The notes beneath the pieces were generated by a model. It ran no database searches, had not been told where the DNA came from, and was given only the letters and a program-made list of their open reading frames with translations. Below are positions 1 to 11,544 of a stretch of DNA of 64,000 bases, piece by piece. The position numbers and the translations under genes are program-made. The stretch's first letter is position 1. Every line of letters begins with the position of its first letter. Source of the DNA: Undaria pinnatifida (lineage: Eukaryota > Sar > Phaeophyceae > Laminariales > Alariaceae); assembly GCA_012845835.1 (NCBI GenBank), contig JABAKD010000014.1:7899074-7963073 (forward strand). Direction: 5' to 3'.

Positions 1-764
1 AACAGTTAGCTGTTCCCGTTCACCAGCATGTAGGTTGTTTCTCTTGCAGCCGTTCTGGCTTTTTTGCATCTCTCGTTCTTCAGAGCCCCTGGCGTTTTCT
101 TTTTTAGTTTCAATTTTTTCCATATAATATTAGACTATGGTCTCGCTCGTTTTGTTTTGCTGTCGTGCCCGGTACGCCGGCATTTCACTTGCTTCATTAG
201 ACTATCTATGTTGATTCCTGATTTATTGAGATTGTTGTTTACCCTGTCTCGCATATACTTTGTATGTCTCTAGGATGAATAATGAGCACGGACGCCCGGT
301 GTACTTACCACACATAAGAAACAATCTTCTGGTCATGCTACCGGCTGTGCTGTAGTATATTTTTTATGATTCTGGGAAGTTTAGGCTAGGAGTATAAACA
401 AGAGGTATTGTTGCAGAACGGAAAATTGCACAGCAGCGAACATCACGGCAGGGTATCAGTACACACGGCAGGGAGCCCAGCGACCGGTTCCTACCCTCGA
501 CGCTGACTACCGACCACGTACAGGCTGCTGTGGTGCTGCTGCTGCTGTGTGGGTTACTGCGGCGCAATTTTCTGTCACTCTTTCTCGTGCGTTGATGACG
601 TGCTCAACTGCTGTTAATAATGTGCTCAACTGCTGCTGATGATGTGCTCAACTGCTGGGAACAAAACAAAACGGTTTGAAGGCTTTGATGACAATCATGG
701 TTGATGTATGTGGAGAATGTGGTTGGATTGCGTTTCATGCCAGAGGAGGGGGAGACGGGACAGA
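1..764. other. unannotated stretch, no gene seen
   Basis: No reading frame here resembles a known protein and all frames are short. The only internal structure I see is a 22-bp tandem repeat at 600-657. The stretch ends where the first copy of repeat E begins. Confidence 0.6.
600..657. repeat. 22-bp minisatellite, about 2.6 copies
   Basis: The unit begins GTGCTCAACTGCTG and is followed by a variable TTAATAAT or CTGATGAT end. Two full units and a partial third follow each other. It is too short to say more. Confidence 0.75.
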
Positions 765-1945
765 GACTAAAAACAATATGAAACGACGTAGACGCGCACA
801 CCTAGGACGGGTCATCGATTACCACGTCATGATGTACAGCAGCAGTAGATATTTAAAGGCAAGATCTGTGTTGCCGATTTTGTCGATCTTGTTTGTAACA
901 TCAATAAGTGATGAAACTCTCCGAGTGTTTCCCTGACCACTCCTGGTCATCCGGGCGACGTCTCGCGAGCCACAAACATCTGGCTGGATCGTCTAGCCGA
1001 AGACCAAGGGTTGCATCTGTGCCGTCCTCCTTGCAAGACCGGAAGTGGCCGATACACCGATGGTGTAACATGGGAAACGGCCGCGCAAGAGGGACACAAG
1101 GAGGGTTCCAAAGGAGGAAACTCGAGTCTTAAAAACGGTGGAGACCACTGGCTTCTTCAAGAGTGGAGACCGCCTGCCTCAGGGGTAGAGACGAGCTGTT
1201 CCAGGGTGAAGAAAGGCGCACCACCGTGTGTATGGTATGCCTTCCATGGTGTCGTCCTCCTGTCTTCCGATCTCCGAGCTTTTGAATTTCAAACTGTTCG
1301 CGGGTTTTCACGTACCGGTGTGGCTTTTTGATTATTGAGCAGACTGCTCAAAATATTCAAAAACGCCGAAAGGCCGCACTACTACTGCTGCTATTGTTGG
1401 TGGGCTGCAAACAGGCTTTGCTGCGGGCCAGGGATGGGGCCGGTTAAGCCTTCCGCACCTGTGGCGCTGGCGTGGGTGGAGCACTTGTGGCGCGTTGCGT
1501 TTGTGTGTGGGCCACAGCTCGCCGGTCTCCAAAGAACGTGAGAAGAGCCTTCTGATTTCGAAAATTGCTTGCTGGCTGCTACGTGTTCGTAGCAAAGAGC
1601 TAAATTTGCGCCGCTGCGGGCACTCTTGATGACGCGTTAGCCTGTCTGCCGTGGGCAATCCCGCAGATCGTGCACCAGGAACCTGACAGCCTCATCGGGA
1701 GGGTGCTTGGGTGTTGTGGATGCCGTCTGGTGTGTCCGGCATGCTCTGTGGAAGATGATGTGTGCCTCGATGTGTTGGTGTCCCGGCTGGCTGGTCGATT
1801 GTTCAATTTTTTACATGACATTCTACTATCTATGCTTTTTTTCCCTCTCAATCTGGGCCATGACCCTACATTAACCAAGTTATCATTTTCTCGATTTTTC
1901 TCCCCCCACAGCCGAAATTACGATTTCAAATGCTTAATAATGCAA
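765..1945 (+). repeat. repeat E, copy 1 (about 1.18 kb)
   Basis: This stretch matches 57247-58433 along its whole length at roughly 95 percent or better by eye, and matches 54865-55965 in inverse orientation. Landmarks shared by all copies are an odd palindrome GAGCAGACTGCTC, the run CAAAAACG just after it, and the terminal GCAAGTAGCT. As in copy 3, its right end joins satA directly at a TA step. No protein family was recognised. Short frames conserved between copies carry substitutions and a frame change, so I treat it as non-coding or decayed. Confidence 0.85.
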
Positions 1946-2794
1946 GTAGCTTATAGTGTGATACCGTACGGGGATACATATGTTGATAGTTTGTACAGTA
2001 GTCTGAGCGGGGGGCTGCTGCATTTATGCCATGAAGATTGTTGCCCCGTAGGAAGGGAGGCATGGGGACTCGTCGGGGGCAGAAGCCGAGTCTTTTCCTT
2101 GTTGTGGCAGGAGGGGGTCTCGAGGTGTGTTATTCTCCCGTATGGGAAGATTCGGTATCTATCTTCTGATTGGAAAATCCATTCATGTCACGATTTTTCT
2201 CGTCAGTAACCGCCATAGTATTTCCCTATCATATGGCTAGGATACGATCCTGTATGTTCCTGTGCGTCATACAGTATAACGTGATACCGTACATGTATAT
2301 ACATGTTGATAGCTCGTACAGTAGTCTCAGCGGGGGCCTGCTGCATCTATGCCATGAAGATCGTTGCCCCGTAGGAAGGGAGGCATGGGGACTCGTCGGG
2401 GGCAGAAGCAGAGCCTTTTGCTCGTGGTGGTAGCAGGGGGTTTCGTGGTGTGTTATTCCACCGTATGTGCAAAAGATTCGGTATCTTCTGTTTAGAAAAT
2501 CCATTCATGTCACGATTTTTCACGTTAGTAACCGCTATAATAGTAGTTCCCTATTATATGGTTAGGATACGATCCTGTTTGTTCATGTGCGTCACACTGT
2601 ATAGTGTGATACCGTACGGGTATATAAATGTTGATAGCTCGTACAGTAGTCTGTGCGGGGGCCTGCTGCATTTACGCCATGAACATCGTTGCGCCGTCGG
2701 AACGAAAAAGCATGGGGACTTGTCGGGGGCAGAAGCCGAGCCTTTTGCTTGTGGTGGCAGGAGGGGGTCTCGAGGTGTTTTTCTACCATATTAT

Positions 2795-3226
2795 AAAAAA
2801 TGAAAATACACTCCAGCTGTGAGATCGAAGATTTCGTCGAAACTCATCTTTGCAAGCGGTGTGTGATACTCCGATCGCGCGCATTACGAATTGTGTGTCC
2901 TCATTAAGGATATAGGTCGGCGACTCCTCTTACAACTACATACAGTGTAGCTATCAGGGTCAACAGGGTGATTATAGTCAGTCTGTGCGCGGAAACTATA
3001 AAGTCCGTTTCTGAGGGGGACATAATATGACAGCTGTGAAGGGAAATGTATCCTTTCATCAAGTGTATCTTGAAAGTCGAAAAACCGGTGAGGGGGGGGG
3101 GCGGAGTTTTGAAGGACGTGGGGGCCTGGTTTTGATCAAAAGCGAGCGGGTTTAGGGGGGGGGGGGGGGGGGGGAAGGGGGGCAATTTGTGCATGTAAGC
3201 TATAAATCCTTTCGAGGATATATATA
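2795..3226 (+). repeat. repeat C, shortened copy inside satA
   Basis: It begins ATGAAAATACACTCCAGCTG and continues through modules shared with 59455-60862 and with the inverse of 22656-24166: GTGCGCGGAAACTATAAA, a G run of about 19, and AAGCTATAAATCCTTTCGAG. It keeps the first 390 bp or so of the long copies and lacks the rest. SatA sequence resumes in the expected phase on its right. The same shortened copy recurs at 9764-10198 because it belongs to the higher-order satA unit. Confidence 0.85.
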
Positions 3227-4522
3227 TGTGCAAGATTCGGAATATTCTGTATGGAAAATCCATTCATGTCACGGTTTATCACGTCAGTAACCGCCATAGT
3301 TTTCCCCTTTTATATGGCCAGGATACTATCCTTTTTGTTCAAATGCGTCATAGAGTATAGATAGTGTGATACCGTACGGGTAAAAATATATGTTGATAGC
3401 TCGTATTGTAGTCTGAGCAGGGGCCTGCTGCATTTATGCCATGAACATCGTTGCGCCGTCGGAAGGGAGGCATGGGGACTCGTCGGGTAGAGGAGGCGAG
3501 CCTTTCGCTCGTGGTGGCAGGAGGGGGTCTCGAGGTGTGTTATTCTCCCGTATGTGCTAGATATGGTATCTTCTGTTTGGAAAATCCATTCATGTCACGA
3601 TTTTACACGTCAGTAACCGCCATAGTATCTCCCCATCATATGGGTAGGATACGATCATTTTTGTTCACGTGCGTCATACAGTATAGTGTGATACCGTACG
3701 GGTATATGTATGTTGGTAGCTTGTACAATAGTCTGAGCGGGGGGCTGCTGCATTTATGCCATAAACATCATTGCGCCGTAAGAAGGATAGCATGGGCACT
3801 CGTCGGGGGCAGAAGCCGAGCCTTTCTCCTCGTGGTGGCAAGAGGGTCTCGAGGTGTGGTATTCTCCGGTAAGTGCAAGTATCGGTATCCGCTGTTTGGA
3901 AAATCGATTCATCATGTCACGATTTTTCACTTCAGTAACCGCCATAGTAGTTCCCTATTATATGGCTAGGATACGTTCCTTTTTGTTCACGTGCGTCATA
4001 CTGAATAATGTGATACCGTACGGGTATATATATGTTGATAGCTCGTACAGCAGTCTGAGCGGGGGCCTGCTGTCTTTGTGCCATGAAGATCGTTGCCCCG
4101 TAGGAAGGAAGGCATGGGGACTCGTCGGAAGCAGGAGCCGAGCCTTTCGCTCGTGGTGGCAGGAGGGGGTCGCGAGGTGTGTTATTCTCCCGTATGTGCA
4201 AGATTCGGTATATATTTTCTGTTTGGAAAATCCATTCATCATGTTACGATTTTCCACGTCAGTAACCGACATAGTATTTCCCTATTATATGGCTAGGATG
4301 CGATCCTTTTAGTTCACGTGCGTCATACAGTATAGATAGTGTGATACCGTACGTGTAAATATATGTTGATAGCTCGTACAGCAGTCTGACCGGGGGCCTG
4401 CTGCATTTATGCCATGAACATTGTTACGCCGTATGAAGGATAGCATGGGCACTCGTCGGGTGCAGGAGCCGAGCCTTTCGCTCGTGGTGGCAGGAGGGGG
4501 TCTCGAGATGTGTTTTTATTCG

Positions 4523-4530
4523 GTATGTAC
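4523..4530. repeat. left target-site duplication of the hAT element
   Basis: GTATGTAC occurs here and again at 9434-9441. Removing 4531-9433 and one copy restores a satA monomer in the correct phase. Eight bases is the length made by hAT transposases. Confidence 0.9.
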
Positions 4531-5010
4531 CACACGTAGGACAATACGATATTGAAGATGCATATTGACCGGTCAATACGTGCGCTATTTTCGTATCGAT
4601 TGGTATTGACAACATCAGCACTGTGCCGAACAACATATCGATACGAATTGGTGGACGCAATACTTCATGCCACCCAAATATCGATATGCACAGCAATCGC
4701 CAATATTTTTACCACACGGGTCTTGATATCACTTGATGCACGCAATGCCATGAACGGCCGAATATCGATATGAATTGATCAAACCAACATTTTTACGGTG
4801 GACCTATCGATATGATATTGGTGTTACAATACGCTTCAAGGTCAAATATCGGTATGCATTGTCATGATCAAAGTCTGCGTTTTGTGCGTGTCGATACATG
4901 TTGTTTCGCCTTAGATAGTGCTGATGCATATTGGCCGTTTCAATATGTTGACAACCCACGTATCGATATGTAGGTATTGTTTAATCCAATATGTGAATTT
5001 CTTTCGCCAA
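4531..5010. promoter_or_regulatory. left subterminal motif array of the hAT element
   Basis: Short motifs such as AATATCGATATG, CAATAC and TATCGATATG recur every 30-60 bp in both orientations. The same vocabulary fills 8780-9433 at the other end, which is how hAT transposase binding regions look. The role is inferred from position and family. Confidence 0.65.
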
Positions 5011-5631
5011 GCGTACCGTTCTTTTTTATGCATGTTCGCTCTTCCTAGCAGCACATTTTATTAGCGCCTCGATATGTGGTGATCTGTGCCTAAAAATCGG
5101 CAACCTGACGTCACTATGTTCTTCGTTGGCACGTGAGTTTTGGTGGCGTGGCACGCAACAAGTATGGACATGTTGTGAAGCCAAAAAAGTACGACAAGCG
5201 CTTGAAAGGAGAAAGGCGAAGAGTTCCACGCTGAAGACAGCACAGCGGTATCACGGTGCCAAATTTTGGTGACGCACCTGAACAGCCTTCAACGACGAAA
5301 AATTCAAATCATACATCTAACGCTGGGCGGTCGGCGCTACACAGCTTTCCTCGTGACATCAATCTCGAATGCACAAGCTCAGGCCAGCCGCCCCTTTCCC
5401 TTCCCCTCCCTGCGGAACGACAAGTGCTGAGCCATGGACCAATAAAACGGATTCTCTGCGGCCGCCCGCAACGAAGACAAGCACGCTCCCCGTACTCTTA
5501 AAACCTGACACACGATGAGCGGGGTGCGGTGCTGGGCTACCGCCCTTACGTACGCCGCTTGAAAACAAAGTATTGATTCTTCGGAAAACACCTCTACCCC
5601 GGCACAGAAACACCCACACCCTAAAAAAATC
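5011..5631. other. hAT interior, 3' side, no product recognised
   Basis: This lies downstream of the transposase terminal block on the minus strand and before the left subterminal array. Frames are short and overlap on both strands. I see no conserved motif; it is probably 3' untranslated or unique hAT sequence. Confidence 0.5.
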
Positions 5632-6018
5632 TCATGGCACATCTCCAAGTGAATCCCCCCCCTCGTGCCCTGAACCTCGGTACTGCGGGTCGGCAGCTAC
5701 CCACGCAGGGTCGACCGTATCGTCGCCTTCGTCGGAGTGCTGTTCCTCCGCGTAGTCCATATCCTGGACCTCGTGTAGCAGTGCCGGGTCCTTGAACCGT
5801 TCCAGGAGAGCATTCTGCACAGCGTCATCGGCGAGTTGGGGGATGTCGGGTGGGATACTGTCGTACTGCGCCCGCAAATAGAGACACATCTCCAACTGAG
5901 CGGGGTCGAGGGAGCCGCGTTTGCGGGGCATGAAAAAGTCCGCGATGCAGAAGTCTCGCTCCATGACACCCGCGGAGGTCGGCACACCGTAGAAAAAACA
6001 AAATAAACCGCCTACCAT

Positions 6019-6639
6019 ACATATGATAGAGAATTAAAGTGGAAACTACAGTAATAAATTTATAAACAGATGTGATGTTAGACCTAGCTCAAAATCCCCA
6101 CCTAAAATAAAAATACCAACACTTACCATTATAGTGGACAAAAAATAGGACCCCTCCCAACTAAAACTCACCCATAGAGTATATTAGAAGTACCAACAAC
6201 GCAGCTTGCAAAGATGAGTATTGACCTGAAATTCGTCGAACTCACGGCTGACGTCCTTGATTTTTTTTTATAAATACACCACAGCTTTTGATTCAATTTC
6301 AAATACAAAGCGTTTTCACGTGATGCGCGGTTTTATATTAATATTATTTTATTTTATTTTTCACTATAGTGGCGGGTTTTGGTATACATCGGGAGTATGA
6401 GTAGTAGTGGTCTAATAGATACCAGGGTATCATGTTAAAGTTCCACCTTGAAAAAATAAAATAGAATAAAATAAAATATAGTAAATTAATATAAATAAAT
6501 GAATAAACTAAAATATGCTGTCACCATCACATTTTACATGTAAAAGTCCCGCCCTTATAAACAAAAAAAACAAAAACAAAGACAAAACAAAAACAAAACA
6601 AAAAACAAAAACAAGAAAAAACAAACACGAAAAAACAAC
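6019..6639. other. AT-rich hAT interior where the catalytic core would lie
   Basis: The sequence is rich in A and T runs, including oligo-A stretches at 6560-6640. It contains a short fragment related to repeat C at 6198-6290 in inverse orientation. No transposase motif is visible in any frame. Confidence 0.6.
6198..6290 (-). repeat. fragment related to repeat C
   Basis: On the minus strand it reads ACTCATCTTTGCAAGCTGCG, with further partial matches to the left end of repeat C, where a very similar string follows the GATTTCGTCGAA motif. It is more diverged than the other copies. Confidence 0.55.
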
Positions 6640-6955
6640 GGGAGTCGGTGAGCCTCGAACCCACGGTTCTAAATTAATACGCTGTCACCCTAACATAAAA
6701 AATCCCACCCCTTACAAAAAAAGAAAAAAAAGACGGGAGTCGGTGAGCCTCGAACCCGATTCTAAATTAATACGCTGTTACCCCGAAAAAGCATAGAAAA
6801 AACCCCCCACCCGGGAGTCGGTGAGGCTCGAACCCGCGATCCTAAATTAATACGCTGTCACCCTACTTGTAACATAAAAAAATCCTACACCACGAAAAAA
6901 AAACGGAGTCGGTGGGCCTCGAACCCACGTTTCGAAATTGATGCGCTGTCGACCT
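6640..6955 (-). repeat. four tandem tRNA T-arm-like units
   Basis: Four units start near 6640, 6735, 6813 and 6904. On the minus strand each ends with a T-arm such as GTGGGTTCGAGGCTCAC, a 5-bp stem with the 7-base loop TTCGAGG, then CCGACTCC and an oligo-T run that would stop RNA polymerase III. The upstream part (GACAGCGTATTAATTTAGAA) resembles an anticodon arm but does not fold well, and I see no D-arm. They look like tRNA 3' halves or a tRNA-derived tandem repeat, not functional tRNA genes. Confidence 0.6.
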
Positions 6956-7264
6956 GTAATTCAATCCAAACTTCGCACTCATTGCGTCCCAACCCGCCCC
7001 ACAAAAAACATCAAGAAACACATCCCGAAATACATGCAGAATCAAAAACAATCAAGACCGAACCAAAAAGAAAAAGAGGAAAACGCACATCTCGCTCTCT
7101 CACGCGTAAACCCTCCCTTCACAAAACAACACTACGGCACACTGCAAGCCATTTGTGTACTTCAAGTGAGTGTTGCCGTGTTTTATTATTTCGGATTTCA
7201 TAATGAAAAACACACACGCACAAGGAAGCAAGAGGGACAAGTCTCGACGTCCCACCTCAACATA

Positions 7265-7690
7265 TCGGCGACACCCAATATGTGCTGATATTTGCAAGCA
7301 TTATCATGTTGGCAAACGCAATACGTATCGATGACTCAGTTGACGTTGTATTGCGGCCGGTAAAATATTTTGAATGCCACAATACTGCACATATTACTCC
7401 AACAATATGAATTGGCACCTGATTCCTTTCACATATTGAGAAACCAATATCGTATTGGGATATTGATTAAAAGATACTGACACGAACGATACATGCACAA
7501 TGCATACCAAGCAGAAAATATTGATAATCCAATACACACCGGCGATATTGGTCATGCTGTTGGCGTTACCACAATTCATATCGATACTCCTCGGACTCAG
7601 CGGCTGTTGGTGGCAATACGTATCGAACCATCCATTTTACACATATTGACATGTCCAATATCATATTGGTGTAGATATTGTCCAGGGTAT
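7265..7690. mobile_element. related non-autonomous hAT-like block nested in the hAT element
   Basis: The stretch has the same CAATAT and ATCGATA motif density as the ends of the host element, and its right edge reads GTCCAGGGT, identical to the host element's right terminal repeat. A left terminal repeat is only weakly visible (ACACCCAATATG near 7271) and I could not find a target duplication. It may be a nested relative or a rearranged end. Confidence 0.45.
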
Positions 7691-8779
7691 AAGGAGGTGA
7701 GAAAGGAAAGGGTGTACTTATATGCCAGCCGGCTCTCAGCTACCCAACTTACAGCTTTATTGTTGAGCTTCTGCACTTGGAGTTTGTCGGCAGGCGCGAG
7801 GACAGCAAGGGTGTGGCGTGTGTATTTGTCGTCGAAGAGGCTAAACGGAAAAGCGTGGCGAATGATGAAGCTCTTCACCAAGCTGAGCGCGTTCCAACGC
7901 GTCGGATCCGACTGGTAAAGCTGGCTATGCTTCACCTGCTGCACACTGTCCACCGCCGCTTGCTTCCAGTTATTTCAATCAGACACCGACAGGGACAGCA
8001 GTGCGGCACAAACTAACCTCAGTACAGCAGTTAGAACCACATGCATGCATGAACATGTGAGACATGCATGATGAACGGCACTATTTTTAACGAAGTACGG
8101 AGTACGTTGCAAGCACAAAAAACATCATACTTCCGATGTGCTTTTGGATGTCCAGGACGACACAGGAAGAGGAGGAACACACACTCTGACCCAAACCAAA
8201 AAAAGACCACGCACAAGTATGTGCTGCACTCACTTCTGCTGCTGCGCGGCGCTGGTCTCAGACGTTATGGAGTGCTCTTGCTTTAGGTGGTTCGTCGCAC
8301 CCGATGTAGAACTCGAGGAAATTTTCAAGGTTTTCGCCGTGGTGCGGCACCCCTGGCTTGCGAGGCAGGCGTACACCTGCTTCCTAACTGGTTCCAACTT
8401 CTTCCTGTCCTCGGGCTTGTACTCCAGCCTCACTCCGTAGAAAGCTGTGAAGCTAGGCTTTCCTTTCACGTTGGGTATGTCCGCGATCATTAAAGCTTGT
8501 GAGGGAGCGTAGCGGAGAACGGCGCCTTTCACGTCCGCCGGAACGCTGGTCGGGAAATTCAGCTTCGCTGCAATCCGATTTCTTGGCCCCTCAGAAACCT
8601 CACCATCACCCTGGCTAACAAAGCCGGACAGCGTTGTCTGCTTGGTGGATGCCGGCGCGCTGCCACCGCTGCTGCTGCCACCTCCCGCCGATTGTCCGTC
8701 GTTGGCGCAGTTGCTCATGATCGCCTTGTGGTGGTTTGTTGGCACCAGGATCGGGTGCGGGGGGAAGATCTACAAGCAA

Positions 8780-9433
8780 CATGCTGCGGTATCCGAGGGT
8801 GGGATGCCTTTTCGACCTTGTGTATTTGCCCAAGTTCCCTTCAATATGCAAAACTGTTCCGACTATTGACATTGTGGTGGAATGCGAAGTGCAATATGTG
8901 ATATAACACGTGATATCCAATATCCAACGACACCAAAAAAATTCCACGTGTGTGGTGGCATCATGCTGAATCTCACGAAAGACATGCAGCAGCAGTATTG
9001 CTTCGTGCAATATGCGTTGAAGTGACAATATGTTTCCCAAATCTCATATCGATAGGTACTGGGGTGGTCAATACTGTTCAACCATCCAATATCGATCACT
9101 ATTACTCAGACAATATTAGAGATTTTGCATCTATCAATACGTATTGCCGTTATCAATATGGAAACAACAAAAAAATCAATACTGGTTGATATTCCAATAT
9201 GCTATCGAATGAACTTATTGATATGACTTGCGACGTCAATACAAGTCGATGTACTCATTCTGATAAGTGTTGTTTCCGCCGATATGTCAGCAACTGTTGA
9301 CTTGATATGTATTGCTCCGCACAATATGTCTGCAGAAGCGCTATCAATACCTATTGGGGCGGCCAATACGGCGGACACGGCAATAGGTTCGTATGCGTAT
9401 TGCAATATGATATTGCATATCGTCCAGGGTGTG
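8780..9433. promoter_or_regulatory. right subterminal motif array of the hAT element
   Basis: CAATAT, AATATCGAT and ATATTG motifs recur throughout, ending in the terminal repeat GTCCAGGGTGTG. It lies upstream of the transposase start, so it should also contain that gene's promoter. I could not pick out a convincing TATA box. Confidence 0.6.
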
Positions 9434-9441
9434 GTATGTAC
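9434..9441. repeat. right target-site duplication of the hAT element
   Basis: GTATGTAC, identical to 4523-4530. Confidence 0.9.
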
Positions 9442-9763
9442 AAGATTAGGTATCCTCTGTTTGGAAAATCTATTCATGTCACGATTTTTCACGTTAGTAA
9501 CCGCTATAATAGTAGTTCCCTATTATATGGTTAGGATACGATCCTGTTTGTTCATGTGCGTCACACTGTTTAGTGTGATACCGTACGGGTATATAAATGT
9601 TGATAGCTCGTACAGTAGTCTGTGCGGGGGCCTGCTGCATTTACGCCATGAACATCGTTGCGCCGTCGGAACGAAAAAGCATGGGGACTTGTCGGGGGCA
9701 GAAGCCGAGCCTTTTGCTTGTGGTGGCAGGAGGGGGTCTCGAGGTGTTTTTCTACCATATTAT

Positions 9764-10198
9764 AAAAAATGAAAATACACTCCAGCTGTGAGATCGAAGA
9801 TTTCGTCGAAACTCATCTTTGCAAGCGGTGTGTGATACTCCGATCGCGCGCATTACGAATTGTGTGTCCTCATTAAGGATATAGGTCGGCGACTCCTCTT
9901 ACAACTACATACAGTGTAGCTATCAGGGTCAACAGGGTGATTATAGTCAGTCTGTGCGCGGAAACTATAAAGTCCGTTTCTGAGGGGGACATAATATGAC
10001 AGCTGTGAAGGGAAATGTATCCTTTTATCAAGTGTATCTTGAAAGTCGAAAAACCGGTGAGGGGGGGAGGCGGAGTTTTGAAGGACGTGGGGGCCTGGTT
10101 TTGATCAAAAGCGAGCGGGTTTAGGGGGGGGGGGGGGGGGGGGGGAAGGGGGGCAATTTGTGCATGTAAGCTATAAATCCTTTCGAGGATATATATGA
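9764..10198 (+). repeat. repeat C, shortened copy inside satA
   Basis: This is nearly identical to 2795-3226 and sits at the same place in the higher-order unit. The G run is one or two bases longer, as expected for a slipping homopolymer. Confidence 0.85.
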
Positions 10199-11544
10199 TG
10201 TGCAAGATTCGGAATATTCTGTATGGAAAATCCATTCATGCCACGGCTTATCACGTCAGTAACCGCCATAGTTTTCCCCTTTTATATGGCCAGGATACTA
10301 TCCTTTTTGTTCAAATGCGTCATAGAGTATAGATAGTGTGATACCGTACGGGTAAAAATATATGTTGATAGCTCGTATTGTAGTCTGAGCAGGGGCCTGC
10401 TGCATTTATGCCATGAACATCGTTGCGCCGTCGGAAGGGAGGCATGGGGACTCGTCGGGTAGAGGAGGCGAGCCTTTCGCTCGTGGTGGCAGGAGGGGGT
10501 CTCGAGGTGTGTTATTCTCCCGTATGTGCTAGATATGGTATCTTCCGTTTGGAAAATCGATCCATGTCACGATTTTACACGTCAGTAACCGCCATAGTAT
10601 CTCCCCATCATATGGGTAGGATACGATCATTTTTGTTCACGTGCGTCATACAGTATAGTGTGATACCGTACGGGTATATGTATGTTGATAGCTTGTACAA
10701 TAGTCTGAGCGGGGGGCTGCTGCATTTATGCCATAAACATCATTGCGCCGTAAGAAGGATAGCATGGGCACTCGTCGGGGGCAGAAGCCGAGCCTTTCTC
10801 CTCGTGGTGGCAAGAGGGTCTCGAGGTGTGGTATTCTCCGGTAAGTGCAAGTATCGGTATCCGCTGTTTGGAAAATCGATTCATGTCACGATTTTTCACT
10901 TCAGTAACCGCCATAGTAGTTCCCTATTATATGGCTAGGATACGTTCCTTTTTGTTCACGTGCGTCATACTGTATAATGTGATACCGTACGGGTATATAT
11001 ATGTTGATAGCTCGTACAGCAGTCTGAGCGGGGGCTTGCTGTCTTTGTGCCATGAAGATCGTTGCCCCGTAGGAAGGAAGGCATGGGGACTCGTCGGAAG
11101 CAGGAGCCGAGCCTTTCGCTCGTGGTGGCAGGAGGGGGTCGCGAGGTGTGTTATTCTCCCGTATGTGCAAGATTCGGTATATATTTTCTGTTTGGAAAAT
11201 CCATTCATGTTACGATTTTCCACGTCAGTAACCGACATAGTATTTCCCTATTATATGGCTAGGATGCGATCCTTTTAGTTCACGTGCGTCATACAGTATA
11301 GATAGTGTGATACCGTACGTGTAAATATATGTTGATAGCTCGTACAGTAGTCTGAGCGGAGGCCTGCTGCATTTATGCAATGAACATCGTTGCGATGTAG
11401 GAAGGGAGGCATGGGGACTCGTCGGGTGCAGAAGCCGAGCCTTTTGCTTGTGGTGGCTGGAGGGGGTCTCTGAGTTTGTTATTCTCCCCGTATGTGCAAG
11501 ATTCGGTATCCTCTGTTTGGAAAATCCCTTCATGTCACGATTTT

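Larger units (their letters stand above)
1946..4530 (+). repeat. satellite satA, tract 1
   Basis: Tandem monomers of about 325 bp. Each carries, in order, ATACCGTACGGGTAT followed by TATATA, then GTTGATAGCTCGTACAG, GGCCTGCTGCATTTATGCC, GAAGCCGAGCCTTTCGCTCG, TTTGGAAAATCCATTCATG, CGTCAGTAACCGCCATAG and ATGGCTAGGATACGATCC. The tract starts at the end of repeat E, contains a shortened repeat C at 2795-3226, and is cut at 4530 by the hAT element. The 2.0 kb from about 2490 to 4522 is nearly identical to 9459-11490, so a six-monomer higher-order unit of about 2.06 kb was present before the hAT inserted. The open frames crossing it are chance frames of the repeat. Confidence 0.95.
5632..8718 (-). 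pseudogene. hAT transposase remnants (BED finger and dimerisation regions)
   Basis: Read on the minus strand. The first block starts at ATG 8718 and runs to about 8234, where a GTGAGT donor-like hexamer follows. It ends with a BED-type zinc-finger pattern, a Cys pair (ACLASQGC) about 24 residues before TSGATNHLKQEH, after a low-complexity Gly/Ser N-terminus. A second block near 7966-7690 reads DPTRWNALSLVKSF and PFSLFDDKYTRHTLAVLAP, like the stretch after the finger in hAT proteins. The last block, about 6010-5632, reads GVMERDFCIADFFMPRKR and LEMCLYLRAQYDSIP, the hAT C-terminal dimerisation region, then an acidic tail. Splicing is inferred; the donor phase at 8234 does not obviously fit the next block. 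The catalytic core is missing. Confidence 0.8.
4531..9433 (-). mobile_element. hAT-superfamily DNA transposon, 4.9 kb, decayed
   Basis: The ends form an imperfect terminal inverted repeat: the left starts CACACGTAGGACAATA and the inverse of the right starts CACACCCTGGACGATATG. An 8-bp duplication GTATGTAC flanks it inside one satA monomer. The first and last 500-650 bp are dense in short CAATAT and ATCGATATG motifs, as expected of hAT subterminal binding sites. On the minus strand lie a BED-finger exon (8718-8234), a second coding block (about 7966-7690) and a hAT C-terminal dimerisation block (about 6010-5632). The region that should encode the catalytic core between them holds AT-rich sequence, tRNA-like repeats and a related short element instead, so this copy cannot make a full transposase. 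Confidence 0.9.

Noticed and set aside
3451-3969. 172-codon open frame, and many similar ones in all satA tracts
   Set aside because: They follow the satellite monomer, change frame between monomers and have no conserved start or end. They are chance frames of a repeat.
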